From positions 1 to 47,971 of the forward strand of contig JAFZVN010000032.1 of assembly GCA_017617805.1 (NCBI GenBank): 47,971 nucleotides of DNA. The letters run 5' to 3'. A program made the position numbers and the translations under genes. This stretch comes from Bacteroidaceae bacterium (GTDB lineage Bacteria; Bacteroidota; Bacteroidia; Bacteroidales; Bacteroidaceae). Below are positions 31,787 through 40,654 of the stretch, piece by piece; within the stretch, counting starts at the first letter, position 1; each line of letters begins with the position of its first letter. The notes under the pieces were generated by a model. It was not told the DNA's origin. It made no database searches and saw only the letters and a program-made list of their open reading frames with translations.

Positions 31787-31829
31787 ATCAAATTGACTTT
31801 TCGGAGTTGCCGGTTCGTTCAGAAGAATG

Positions 31830-31867
31830 AAGAAGGGAAGGTTGCGATGTTGCAGCCTTCCCTTCTT
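31830..31867. terminator. Bidirectional terminator hairpin
   Basis: AAGAAGGGAAGGTTGC (31830-31845) pairs with GCAGCCTTCCCTTCTT (31852-31867), one wobble position, loop of 6. It lies between the convergent GH51 and carboxylesterase genes; no long T tract follows on the plus side. Confidence 0.82.
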
Positions 31868-31903
31868 GTGTTGGGGTGTGTAGTATTTCTTTGAAAAGGA
31901 TGA

Positions 31904-33445
31904 TTATCGGCTACCGCCTGGTGCGCCAAATCCTCCGCCGAAACCGAAGCCTTGGGTCTGTGGAGCTATCTCTGGATCGCCAAATACGGATGCCTCTGCG
32001 TCTTGGCCGTTGAGCTTGAAGACCATGAACTTAGGATTCTTCTCGGTACAGGGAGCCCATGCGCCACCCTTAGGGCCGTTGGGGTCGCTGTACTTGGCAA
32101 AGTTTGTCCATGCGGTGAGCATCTTCTCGGAGAGATCCCAGTCGCCCTTCGTCCAAGGACGCCAGCAATGCTTCAGGCTCTTGAACACGAACCAAAGGTC
32201 GGAGGAGTGGAATGCACCCTTCAGACGCTGAGTCACCTCGGGATGAGAACCGTCATCTGGCAATGGACGGGCAAACTCGTATGCCCAAGCCTTGCCTCCC
32301 TTTTCTGCACGAACCTTGCAGAACTCGGCGATATTGGGTGCCATATTGCCCATGTCGTTGAGGGTGAAGCCAATCATATAAGGAACATCTGCCAAAGTAC
32401 CTTCGCGAGTGGCATCATCGAAACTCTTCACGCTGACATAGCCATCAATCATCGGCATGAAGCCCATGCCCATACGCATCATGCCCATGCCGCCACCTTG
32501 TGGAGCGGGATTGTTAACTTGCTGATAGATGGTAGGCAACGCAAAGACGGTTTCCGTGCTGGCCTGACGCATCTTCTGCAAATCAGTCATGCCTGCCCAG
32601 TCGAACATCTTCTTGGCGTTGTTGGCAGCAACTTCGATGGAACCGCCGCTATAACGACCACCCATCATGCCACCTCCGTTAGGATTCGGGATGCTGAGAC
32701 CTTGCGCACTCATGATGACGGCCTTGTGGAACAGACCACGAGCCAAAGGACTCTCGCAGAGGGTACGCACGCTGCCACCACCAGCACTCTGTCCGAAGAT
32801 GGTCACGTTGTCGGGGTCGCCACCAAACTGGGCGATGTTCTTTTTGATCCACTTCAAGGCCTCAATCTGGTCGAGAATACCATAGTTGCCTGATACTTTA
32901 TTCGGACTTTCCTCGGCAAGGGCAGGGTGGCAGAGGAATCCGAAGATGCCGAGACGGTAGTTGATGGAGACGAGCACCACATCCTTGGCACCCCATTCTT
33001 GTCCATCGAACTCTGGCTCAGAACCGAAGCCTTCACGATAGCCGCCACCATGAATCCACAGCGCCACAGGCAGTTTCTTGTTCACCTGACCAGGGGCTTT
33101 TGTCCATACGTTCAGATAAAGACAGTCCTCGCTGAAGGCAGCCTCTTTGCCGTAACCCCATTCGGTGTAGTAGCCACCAGTATATTGGATGGCCTGATAG
33201 CTTGGGCGACCGAAAGTGTCGCAAATCTTCACACCCTTCCATGGCACAACGGGCTGTGGAGCCTTCCAACGGTTCTCTTTGATAGGAGGTGCAGCGTAAG
33301 GAATGCCACGATAAACGAACACGTCGGGATGGTCATCGGCCTTGACGCCTTGAACCTGACCTCCCTCGATTGTTAACACTGGATTGTTCTGCGCATGCGC
33401 AGACACTGCCGCCATCAGCAGCAGAGGCAAGAGTAGTTTTTTCAT
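31904..33445 (-). CDS. Type-B carboxylesterase, secreted
   Basis: 513 aa, signal peptide MKKLLLPLLLMAAVSAHA. Alpha/beta-hydrolase of the carboxylesterase type-B family: FRGIPYA-like FVYRGIPYAAPP, EDCLYLNVW, the oxyanion motif WIHGGGYREG, nucleophile Ser220 in GQSAGGGS, and AFHSSDLWFVF holding the catalytic His. Ends in a Gly/Phe-rich tail (FGFGGGFGAPGG). May remove acetyl or feruloyl groups from xylan, given the nearby GH51, but this is inferred. ATG 33445 (or 33454) is chosen because the longer frame from 33517 starts upstream of the -7 element at 33507-33514. Confidence 0.9.
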   Translation of the reverse strand: MKKLLLPLLLMAAVSAHAQNNPVLTIEGGQVQGVKADDHPDVFVYRGIPYAAPPIKENRWKAPQPVVPWKGVKICDTFGRPSYQAIQYTGGYYTEWGYGKEAAFSEDCLYLNVWTKAPGQVNKKLPVALWIHGGGYREGFGSEPEFDGQEWGAKDVVLVSINYRLGIFGFLCHPALAEESPNKVSGNYGILDQIEALKWIKKNIAQFGGDPDNVTIFGQSAGGGSVRTLCESPLARGLFHKAVIMSAQGLSIPNPNGGGMMGGRYSGGSIEVAANNAKKMFDWAGMTDLQKMRQASTETVFALPTIYQQVNNPAPQGGGMGMMRMGMGFMPMIDGYVSVKSFDDATREGTLADVPYMIGFTLNDMGNMAPNIAEFCKVRAEKGGKAWAYEFARPLPDDGSHPEVTQRLKGAFHSSDLWFVFKSLKHCWRPWTKGDWDLSEKMLTAWTNFAKYSDPNGPKGGAWAPCTEKNPKFMVFKLNGQDAEASVFGDPEIAPQTQGFGFGGGFGAPGGSR

Positions 33446-33506
33446 GCTCATCATTGTTGGTAATAGTTTTGTTTGATTAGAAAATAAGTTGATTGTATTC
33501 AGGCCA

Positions 33507-33514
33507 CAAAGGTA
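33507..33514 (-). promoter_or_regulatory. -7 promoter element, carboxylesterase gene
   Basis: TACCTTTG on the minus strand about 60 bp before the start. It excludes the longer reading frame. Confidence 0.7.
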
Positions 33515-33552
33515 CAACTTTTCTAAGAATTACAAGAAGAATCTTGAATAAA

Positions 33553-33587
33553 TTTGTTGTTGATTCCCAAATAAATCGTATCTTTGC
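33553..33587 (+). promoter_or_regulatory. Promoter of the C10 protease gene
   Basis: TTTG at 33553-33556, a 22-bp spacer, TATCTTTGC at 33579-33587; start codon 31 bp downstream. Divergent from the carboxylesterase promoter. Confidence 0.72.
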
Positions 33588-33618
33588 AGCATATATCACA
33601 ACGAGAAGTATAACCATC

Positions 33619-35718
33619 ATGAAAAGAACAGGCATCATCTTTGCCCTGATGTGGCTGACAATCGGCACGTGGGCGCAGCAGTTGACGGAACAGCAGGCGC
33701 TGGATCGCGCCCTGCAGTATTTGAACGGCACGACCATCAAGGCTCGATACAAAGTCGAAAACGGTGGCAGGAAGATGACGGCTGCCAAAGTGGACGCCAA
33801 GAAGATCTATGCCTTCAACCGCGAGGGTGGGGGCTTTGTGATTGCCTCGGCCGACGAGCGCACCTTGCCTGTGCTGGGCTATTCGGACAGCGGCAGCATC
33901 GACTGGGAACGGATGCCTGAAAACATGCGAGCGTGGCTGGTGCAGTACGACGAAGCCATCGCCACTTTGGGTGACCGCACCTGCTTTAAGGACGGCAACC
34001 TTTTGGATGTTGAGGGTAAAGCGATGGCAAGTATTCGCATGTCGCATCCAGCCATAGAGCCACTCATCAAAACGCGCTGGGCTCAGGAAATGTCCCCATA
34101 CTATGACATGTGCCCCCTCTACGCCGGCCATAATCCCGATTGGCAGGGCCAGCGGTGCTATGCCGGCTGCACTGCGGCGGCCCTGGCGCAGGTGCTTAAC
34201 TACTGGCAGTGGCCGAAGGCGCTGCCCGATGGCCTGCCAGCCTACGAGTCGATAGACGACATGTATGACGAGAATCTTAGTTGGCACATCGATGCCTTGC
34301 CACCCGTCACTTTCGACTGGGAGAACATGCTCGACGAATATATAAACCCAGATAATCCGAAAGAAATCTATGGCACCGAGGAGGAGCAGCAGGCGGTGGC
34401 CACCCTGATGCGCTACTGCGGCCAGGCTATAAAGTCTGATTATTCTCCCAAAGGAACTGGAAACTACATCTCCCCATGCCGTGATGTACTCGTCAACCAC
34501 TTCGGCTATGCCGCTGCCACTTATTTGTCTGACCGCAGAGAGTTTGGCATCGACGAGTGGGAGGAAATGGTCTATACCGAACTGGCAGCAGGGCGTCCAG
34601 TCATCTATGGAGGGGTATCACCTACTTATGGCGGTCATGCCTTCGTTTGCGACGGCTACGACGGCGACGGTCTGTTCCATACCTGCATGGGTGCGCAAGG
34701 ACTGTATGACGGCTACTATTCGCTCTCCGTACTCAACCCCTTTGTCAGCACAAATCCCAACAAAGGCAGCATAGGCCTCGGCCTCACCCAATGGCAAGAC
34801 ATGATCATCGGCCTGGATCCTTCCCTGAAAGAAATGAAGATTCCGCATAGCGAGATACCAGAACTTTTGCAATACCAGAGGATGGGTGTTCTTTCAGAAG
34901 ATTCCGTCATCCTTTATTTCCAATATAATCATGATGACGCAGGAACGGCCACAGCCGACTATGCCCTTGGCACCATCGAAGTCGATGGCACATTGACCCC
35001 GCGATTCTTTGGCGACGCTAACGATAGCATCATTAACTACTTGAACGAAAAGGTTGTAGAAATAGACTCTACGGCCTTCCAACCAGGAGAGACGCTCAAG
35101 CTCTATCCTATGCTCCGCTTCCGCCATCTGCCAGACGCCGAATGGCAGCTCATCCCTCCACTTACGAGGTATGCTGATGCCGGACGAACGGAAGAGGGGA
35201 GTTTCTTCATCACCATTTATCCTTACATGTTAGAATATGTGGATGCCACTATCACCGCTGGTCTGGGTCAAATCGGTGCCAGTAGTGACCTGACTGTCAC
35301 CTTGCGCAACCCCAACGATCAAGATTATGTGGGATTGGTGATGCTTGAGTCACAATATTATGGATACATCAATGCAGAAGACATAACAGAAGACACACCT
35401 TATACCGAAGGGGATATACAGTGGATTGTTGCTTATCTCCGCGCTGGGCAGGAGGGCGAGGTCATGTTCCAGATAAACCCAATGCAAGGAGGGCTGATAA
35501 GGTTTGTGTTGAAACATGAAAATGGTAAGAGTGATCAAATATATCTTTTATACGAATTCGACTCGTTTACGATGGTGTTCGATCCCACCGCCATCAAGGG
35601 AGTGGGCGATATGAAATCTGCGAATGACGATGCCATCTACGACCTCCAGGGCCGCCGCGTAAGTGCCAAGGAAAAAGGCCTTTATATTCGCCAAGGAAAG
35701 AAATATATGAAACGATGA
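33619..35718 (+). CDS. C10-family (streptopain-like) cysteine protease
   Basis: 699 aa, secreted (signal peptide about 1-20, ending GTWAQ). The propeptide-like region (about 21-130) resembles the inhibitory part of streptopain. Catalytic Cys184 is in CYAGCTAAALAQVLNYWQWP and His340 in YGGHAFVCDGYD. The usual Trp-containing segment after the His (FHxNWGWGG) is changed to FHTCMGAQGLYDGYY, which could alter activity. Beta-rich C-terminal regions follow, ending in YDLQGRRVSAKEKGLYI..GKKYMKR, a tail common on secreted Prevotella-type proteins. ATG 33619 gives the signal peptide; upstream in-frame starts precede the promoter. Overlaps the glycerate kinase gene by 4 nt. Confidence 0.88.
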   Translation: MKRTGIIFALMWLTIGTWAQQLTEQQALDRALQYLNGTTIKARYKVENGGRKMTAAKVDAKKIYAFNREGGGFVIASADERTLPVLGYSDSGSIDWERMPENMRAWLVQYDEAIATLGDRTCFKDGNLLDVEGKAMASIRMSHPAIEPLIKTRWAQEMSPYYDMCPLYAGHNPDWQGQRCYAGCTAAALAQVLNYWQWPKALPDGLPAYESIDDMYDENLSWHIDALPPVTFDWENMLDEYINPDNPKEIYGTEEEQQAVATLMRYCGQAIKSDYSPKGTGNYISPCRDVLVNHFGYAAATYLSDRREFGIDEWEEMVYTELAAGRPVIYGGVSPTYGGHAFVCDGYDGDGLFHTCMGAQGLYDGYYSLSVLNPFVSTNPNKGSIGLGLTQWQDMIIGLDPSLKEMKIPHSEIPELLQYQRMGVLSEDSVILYFQYNHDDAGTATADYALGTIEVDGTLTPRFFGDANDSIINYLNEKVVEIDSTAFQPGETLKLYPMLRFRHLPDAEWQLIPPLTRYADAGRTEEGSFFITIYPYMLEYVDATITAGLGQIGASSDLTVTLRNPNDQDYVGLVMLESQYYGYINAEDITEDTPYTEGDIQWIVAYLRAGQEGEVMFQINPMQGGLIRFVLKHENGKSDQIYLLYEFDSFTMVFDPTAIKGVGDMKSANDDAIYDLQGRRVSAKEKGLYIRQGKKYMKR

Positions 35719-36770
35719 TGGTAGTTGTTGCGATAGATTCTTTCAAAGGTTGTCTGACCTCTCAAGAGGCTAATCAGGCAGCGGCGGAGGGGATCAGAAG
35801 GGTTCGTTCTGATGCGGAGGTGGTGCAGATACCTGTCAGCGATGGTGGCGAGGGTTTCCTGGAGGCATTCCATGCAGCCATCGGAGGTGAGAGGGTGGAA
35901 GTGGAAGTTTGCGACCCATTGATGCGACCTGTCAAGGCAAGGTATCTGCTTCAGGGCAAAAGGGCTGTCATAGAGATGGCACAAGCTAGCGGTCTCACCT
36001 TGCTCTCGGCAGCGGAACGGAATCCGATGTTGGCAACGAGCTATGGCACGGGACAACTGGTGGCAGATGCTGTCAGAAGAGGGGCAAGCCATATCATCGT
36101 GGGACTTGGTGGAAGCGCGACCAGCGATGCGGGTGTGGGGATGCTTCATGCCCTTGTGGACAGCTTCGCCAAGAACGGAATCTGGGAGGATATGGAAGAA
36201 CTGAAGAATGTGCGCTTCACCATCGCCTCAGATGTCAAAAATCCTCTTTGTGGCATGCAGGGTGCCGCCTATGTTTTCGCTCCACAAAAAGGAGCTACCC
36301 CTGAGATGGTTCGGCAATTGGACGAGCGGGCAAGACAGTTTGCAGAGGAGTCAGCCAAGCGTTTTGGCTATGACCGTCAAGAGATGCCTGGTGCAGGAGC
36401 GGCTGGAGGTTTGGGCTATGCCTTTCTGCAATATCTGAATGCTGAGTGTCGCTCTGGCATCGACTTGTTGCTTGAGACCATCGACTATGAGAAGCTGGTC
36501 AAGGATGCCGATCTTGTCGTCACTGGCGAAGGTTCTGCCGACCGCCAGACGCTGATGGGCAAACTTCCGATGGGCATCCTCCAACATTCGGGCGACACGC
36601 CAGTGTGTCTGATAGCAGGTCGGATCGGCGACAAGGATGAATTGTTGAATGCAGGCTTTGCCCGTCTGGAATGCATCAACCCTGACGGCATCTCTCTCTC
36701 CGAAGCCATGCGGAAAGAGGTGGCAACACAAAACATCATCGAGACCGTCGGCCGTCTGGTGAAAGAATAA
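35715..36770 (+). CDS. Glycerate kinase, GarK/GlxK family
   Basis: 351 aa cytoplasmic enzyme phosphorylating glycerate to phosphoglycerate. IDSFKGCLTS, PVSDGGEGF, VGLGGSATSDAGVGML, GAGAAGGLGYAF and TGEGSADRQTLMGKLP match the type-1 family. Slightly shorter than the usual 370-380 aa. ATG overlaps the stop of the secreted protease gene (ATGA), an odd pairing for a metabolic kinase, so coupling may be a matter of shared promoter only. Confidence 0.94.
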   Translation: MMVVVAIDSFKGCLTSQEANQAAAEGIRRVRSDAEVVQIPVSDGGEGFLEAFHAAIGGERVEVEVCDPLMRPVKARYLLQGKRAVIEMAQASGLTLLSAAERNPMLATSYGTGQLVADAVRRGASHIIVGLGGSATSDAGVGMLHALVDSFAKNGIWEDMEELKNVRFTIASDVKNPLCGMQGAAYVFAPQKGATPEMVRQLDERARQFAEESAKRFGYDRQEMPGAGAAGGLGYAFLQYLNAECRSGIDLLLETIDYEKLVKDADLVVTGEGSADRQTLMGKLPMGILQHSGDTPVCLIAGRIGDKDELLNAGFARLECINPDGISLSEAMRKEVATQNIIETVGRLVKE

Positions 36771-36797
36771 TAATGGAATAAATAATACAGGTAGAAC

Positions 36798-38813
36798 ATG
36801 AAGAAACTATTTTCGATTTTATCCGTTGTGATGCTGCTTGTTTTGTGCGGATGCAGCAACGACGGAATGAATGACACCTATTGGCGCAACGACAAAACGG
36901 GCGAATGGCTGATTGGTTTTGTGGAGAACAAGGTGGTTTACGACTGCCAATACTGGAACATTACCTCGCAGACGGAGGAGGAGGATGCCTACACCATCGA
37001 GGCTGAGAACGGAAAGGAGAAGCTTGTGGTGAACATCGGCAAGGAGGAAAATGACTTGCGCACCATCACCATCAACGGTAAGGAGGCCACGTGCAGTTAC
37101 ATCAACAGCAATTACCTGCCAGACTATCCAGAGAAAGACACTACCTCCGTTGCCGACAACAACTATCAAGAGGGCGATAGCGTGACCATTATGGGTTGGA
37201 TAAGGCCGCTTCCCTCTGCCGTCCAATGGCTGCAAGAGAAAATCTACGGTGAGGAGAAGATGAACGAGGTGTCCGTAAATGCCACCAATATCTACACCAA
37301 TCAGGAGGAGTCTTTCACGGCACGGCTGGATTCCCTCGGCCGCTTCACTTTACGGATGCCGATTGCAAACACCACTGCTCTTTGGTTTGATTATGACGGT
37401 GGATTGCTGACGATTGTGGCTGAACCCAACGAGACTTACTTCCTGATGATAGACCCCATCGAGGAAAAGAAGCTCTTCATGGGCAAGAACGCTCGATTGC
37501 AGAACGAAATCATGGCGCATCACATAGAGGTGTCAATATGTGGAACTGATAGCTTGGGGCGGATGGGTGGCAGCATGAATATCCTCGCCAATATCGAAAG
37601 CAAGACGAAGGAGGATCTACAGAAGCTCAACGAGATGTGCAAGGAACATCCGACCCTGTCAGAGAAGTATAAGACCTTCTATCAGGATGAAATCTTGTCA
37701 AAGAATGCCAACATGCTGATGCAGGGGATGTATCTCGTGCCTGACTACGAGTTGCCAGAACCCTACATGGAGGCTGTCAATGAAAACTATCTGGCCAAGA
37801 TGCTGGAACCCTACACCCTCGGAGGTGAACACTTCCAACGATTCTTCAAGGACTATGGCCAATACTACGAGATGGCGGCTAACAACAAGCATGACGCTCC
37901 GCTCCAGTGGATTATGGACAAGGCGGAACGGGATGGCATCATCCGTCTCTCGGCTCAGGACAAGGAGGCCATCAAACAATGCGATGCCGCTTACCCTGCG
38001 CACAGGGAGATGGTGAAGAATACTCCAGACAGTTTGCGTCAAGCACTTTACGATGAGTTCGACAAGAACGAATTCATGGTTGCCATCAACGAAATCACTA
38101 GTCGGGAGGGGTACGAAGAATACGCACGTCAGCAATTCACCCTACGAGACATGAAGTGGTATCTGGAGGAAATGGAAGTTTTGGGCTGGAGCCAGCCCGT
38201 TCGTGACCTTGCGCTCAGCAACTATCTCTGCAAAACCATCAACTGGACACGCATACCGTTGAGCCAAGAAATCCTTGACCTAGCTGATGCCAACATCCAG
38301 TTGGAAGGAGCCAAAGCTGCCTTCCATGCGCTGAACGACAAGTATGAGCAGATAGGCCAGCGTCTCCTCAACGAGGACATCCTCAAGTCGAACGATGCCG
38401 TGAGGGACATGAGCGATGGCGAGAAGATCCTGAGAAAACTCATCGAACCGTACAAAGGGAAGATAATCCTCATCGACGTGTGGGGCACTTGGTGTGGGCC
38501 TTGCAAAATGCGTCTCTCCCATTCGCAGGAAGAGTACGAGCGTCTGAAGTCCTACGACATCGTGTATATGTATTTCGCCAACAGTTCTGAGGACAAAAGC
38601 TGGAAGAATGTCATCAAGGAGTACAACGTGGTGGGCGACAATGTGGTGCACTATAACCTGCCTGATGACCAGCAGAAAGCCCTTGAGAAATTCATTGGTG
38701 TGCAAGGCTATCCCACCTACAAGCTCATCGACCAAAACGGAAATCTTCTCGATGTCAATGCCGACCCCATCGACCTTGATGCACTTGCAGGCCTATTGGA
38801 ACGGATGAAATGA
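36798..38813 (+). CDS. TlpA-like thioredoxin-fold lipoprotein
   Basis: 671 aa. Lipoprotein signal (LLVLCGCSND; Cys about 17) places it on the envelope. A large N-terminal part (20-530) includes a beta-rich segment with the features of the DUF4369-type domain common in these proteins and a helical region. The C-terminal thioredoxin domain (about 540-671) has WCGPC (C566, C569) and the cis-Pro segment GYPTY. Such proteins exchange disulfides or reduce cytochrome/haem partners in the periplasm. It follows glycerate kinase by 27 bp with no clear promoter between. Confidence 0.88.
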   Translation: MKKLFSILSVVMLLVLCGCSNDGMNDTYWRNDKTGEWLIGFVENKVVYDCQYWNITSQTEEEDAYTIEAENGKEKLVVNIGKEENDLRTITINGKEATCSYINSNYLPDYPEKDTTSVADNNYQEGDSVTIMGWIRPLPSAVQWLQEKIYGEEKMNEVSVNATNIYTNQEESFTARLDSLGRFTLRMPIANTTALWFDYDGGLLTIVAEPNETYFLMIDPIEEKKLFMGKNARLQNEIMAHHIEVSICGTDSLGRMGGSMNILANIESKTKEDLQKLNEMCKEHPTLSEKYKTFYQDEILSKNANMLMQGMYLVPDYELPEPYMEAVNENYLAKMLEPYTLGGEHFQRFFKDYGQYYEMAANNKHDAPLQWIMDKAERDGIIRLSAQDKEAIKQCDAAYPAHREMVKNTPDSLRQALYDEFDKNEFMVAINEITSREGYEEYARQQFTLRDMKWYLEEMEVLGWSQPVRDLALSNYLCKTINWTRIPLSQEILDLADANIQLEGAKAAFHALNDKYEQIGQRLLNEDILKSNDAVRDMSDGEKILRKLIEPYKGKIILIDVWGTWCGPCKMRLSHSQEEYERLKSYDIVYMYFANSSEDKSWKNVIKEYNVVGDNVVHYNLPDDQQKALEKFIGVQGYPTYKLIDQNGNLLDVNADPIDLDALAGLLERMK

Positions 38814-38849
38814 CCATTCGTCACAGAATCGTGCAGAATATCCCAAAAG

Positions 38850-38882
38850 TTTGGTGGAATGGGATGAAGAACGTACCTTTGC
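38850..38882 (+). promoter_or_regulatory. Promoter of the alpha/beta hydrolase operon
   Basis: TTTG at 38850-38853, exactly 20 bp, TACCTTTGC at 38874-38882. A textbook match for the phylum; start 38 bp downstream. Confidence 0.82.
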
Positions 38883-38920
38883 AAACGAAAATTGAATTCA
38901 TATAAATTTGGACTGTCAAT

Positions 38921-39799
38921 ATGAAAAGAACTGTATTATATGTGTTATTCGTGCTGTTGCTGGCAGGCTGTGGCAGCCAGCCGCAGACGCTTAGTGAATT
39001 GAAGTCTGAATACATCACTATCGACGATAGTATTCGCGTACATTATAAGATATGGAATGGCCTTGCAAATGCCAAGACCATTTGTTTCGTTCACGGCTTT
39101 GGCTGTGACATGAACACCTGGGAGAAGCAGTTCGAGGCTTTCCGTGATGAGAAAGACCTGCGACTTGTATTCATCGATCTGCCTGGCTACGGGCAGAGTG
39201 ACAAACCCCACGTGGATTATACGCTCGACTTCTTTGCCCATGCCATTGATGAAGTGTTGAAGGCAAACAGAATCCAAGATGCCATCTTTGTAGGTCATAG
39301 CCTTGGCACGCCCGTATGTCGTCAGACGCTGATGGCAACTGATCACAAAGGTGCTTTGGTGGATGTCGATGGAGTGTATTGTTTCTACGATGGCACAGAG
39401 ACGCCAGAGTACGTTGAAGCTGTCAATCAGTTCGGCCACGCCTTCGACGGTCCAGAATGCCGTGAGGTTATCGCGGGTTTCGTATCGTCATTGGCTGGTA
39501 AGGAGACACCTCAGGAGATCAACGACTATGCCATGTCTGTGATGCCCGAGACGCCTCAGTATGTAGCATCGAGCACGATGCAACACCTTGTGGAGAGGAA
39601 ATGGTGGTCGAATCACCAGATTTCTCTGCCAGTAATGGTCATCTGCACACAGAACAGTGGACTCGATCCAGACAACAAGCAGAAGATGGAGCGTCTGTAC
39701 CCCAACCTCGACTATACGGAACTGACCACTTGCGGACACTTCATTCACATGGAGCAACCAGAGAAGTTCAACGACAAACTGAAGAATTTTATCAAATGA
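38921..39799 (+). CDS. Alpha/beta hydrolase lipoprotein
   Basis: 292 aa with lipobox LLLAGCGS (Cys about 17). Alpha/beta-hydrolase fold: oxyanion region CFVHGFGCDMNTW, nucleophile elbow VGHSLGTP, acid in a late strand near LDPDN, and His in CGHFIHMEQPEKF. Resembles general esterases or peroxidase-like hydrolases; substrate unknown. It overlaps the following flavoprotein gene by 4 nt (ATGA). Confidence 0.88.
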   Translation: MKRTVLYVLFVLLLAGCGSQPQTLSELKSEYITIDDSIRVHYKIWNGLANAKTICFVHGFGCDMNTWEKQFEAFRDEKDLRLVFIDLPGYGQSDKPHVDYTLDFFAHAIDEVLKANRIQDAIFVGHSLGTPVCRQTLMATDHKGALVDVDGVYCFYDGTETPEYVEAVNQFGHAFDGPECREVIAGFVSSLAGKETPQEINDYAMSVMPETPQYVASSTMQHLVERKWWSNHQISLPVMVICTQNSGLDPDNKQKMERLYPNLDYTELTTCGHFIHMEQPEKFNDKLKNFIK

Positions 39800-40368
39800 A
39801 CATACTGATTATAAATGGAAGCCCACGGAAGAAAGGCCTGATTTCGCAGATGCTTGGCATCATGCAGGAAGAAGTAAAGAATAGAGGCGACAAGGTGCAG
39901 ATGGTTTTTACCAATGACCTCAACATTAAACCTTGTATCGCTTGTATGGTCTGCAGGACTAAAAGCAAGTGTGTGTTGGACGAAGATGACTCTCAGCGGG
40001 TGTTGAAGATGATGCAAGAGGCAGATGCCATCATCATGGGTGCTCCCTGTTATTGGGGCAATATTCCAGGACAAATGAAACTGTTGTTCGACCGCATTGT
40101 TTATGGCATGATGCGCGACACACCCCGTTTTCCTGAGCCACTGATGAAAGGCAAGAAGTGCATTCTCGTGAGCACCTGCACCACACCTTGGCCTTGGAAC
40201 GTCTGGTTCAACCAATCACATGGTGCCATCCGTGCCCTTCGAGAGATTTGCCGTTATTCCGGTTTCAAGATTGTTGCCACCATCGAACGGGGCGGTACTG
40301 TAATGCACCCAGAACTATCAGAGAAAGATAAGAATAAATGCCGCAAGGCAATCAAAAAAATCGCATAA
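39796..40368 (+). CDS. Iron-sulfur flavoprotein-type NADPH-dependent FMN reductase
   Basis: 190 aa flavodoxin-like fold. GSPRKKGLI binds FMN phosphate; CIACMVCRTKSKC is a Cx2Cx2Cx5C motif seen in iron-sulfur flavoproteins. GAPCYWGNIPGQMKLLFDR is the second flavin loop. ATG 39796 overlaps the hydrolase stop; a longer frame from 39601 lies inside that gene and is out of register with it. A relative is at 46434-46964. The zinc-ribbon gene starts 3 bp later. Confidence 0.9.
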   Translation: MNILIINGSPRKKGLISQMLGIMQEEVKNRGDKVQMVFTNDLNIKPCIACMVCRTKSKCVLDEDDSQRVLKMMQEADAIIMGAPCYWGNIPGQMKLLFDRIVYGMMRDTPRFPEPLMKGKKCILVSTCTTPWPWNVWFNQSHGAIRALREICRYSGFKIVATIERGGTVMHPELSEKDKNKCRKAIKKIA

Positions 40369-40371
40369 AAG

Positions 40372-40647
40372 ATGGAACAAACAATCAAATTCTGTCAGAG
40401 TTGCGGAATGCCGCTCACAGAGAATGTCCAAGGTACCAATGCCGACGGAAGCAAGAGTGAAGAGTATTGCAACTACTGCTACCAAGATGGCAAGTTCACC
40501 ACCGAATGTACGATGGAGGAGATGGCAGGGTTCTGCTCACAGTTTGTGGATGAATACAACAAGCACACAGGACAGAACCTGAGTCGTGAGGAGTATAGGA
40601 AAGTGCTTCTCCAGTTCTATCCCTCTTTGAAGCGTTGGGATAAGTAG
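40372..40647 (+). CDS. Small putative zinc-ribbon protein
   Basis: 91 aa. FCQSCGMPL and YCNYCYQDGKF supply two CxxC pairs, matching the putative zinc-ribbon family found near enzymes and regulators in many bacteria. Likely cytoplasmic. Last gene of the operon with the hydrolase and flavoprotein; its stop is 7 bp from the end of the convergent LytTR regulator gene. Confidence 0.87.
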   Translation: MEQTIKFCQSCGMPLTENVQGTNADGSKSEEYCNYCYQDGKFTTECTMEEMAGFCSQFVDEYNKHTGQNLSREEYRKVLLQFYPSLKRWDK

Positions 40648-40654
40648 TGGTGGT

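Noticed and set aside
33446-33517. N-terminal extension of the carboxylesterase gene
   Set aside because: It spans the -7 element and would place about 24 residues before a good signal peptide.
39601-39795. Longer flavoprotein frame from 39601
   Set aside because: It overlaps the hydrolase gene in another frame; the flavodoxin fold starts at 39796.
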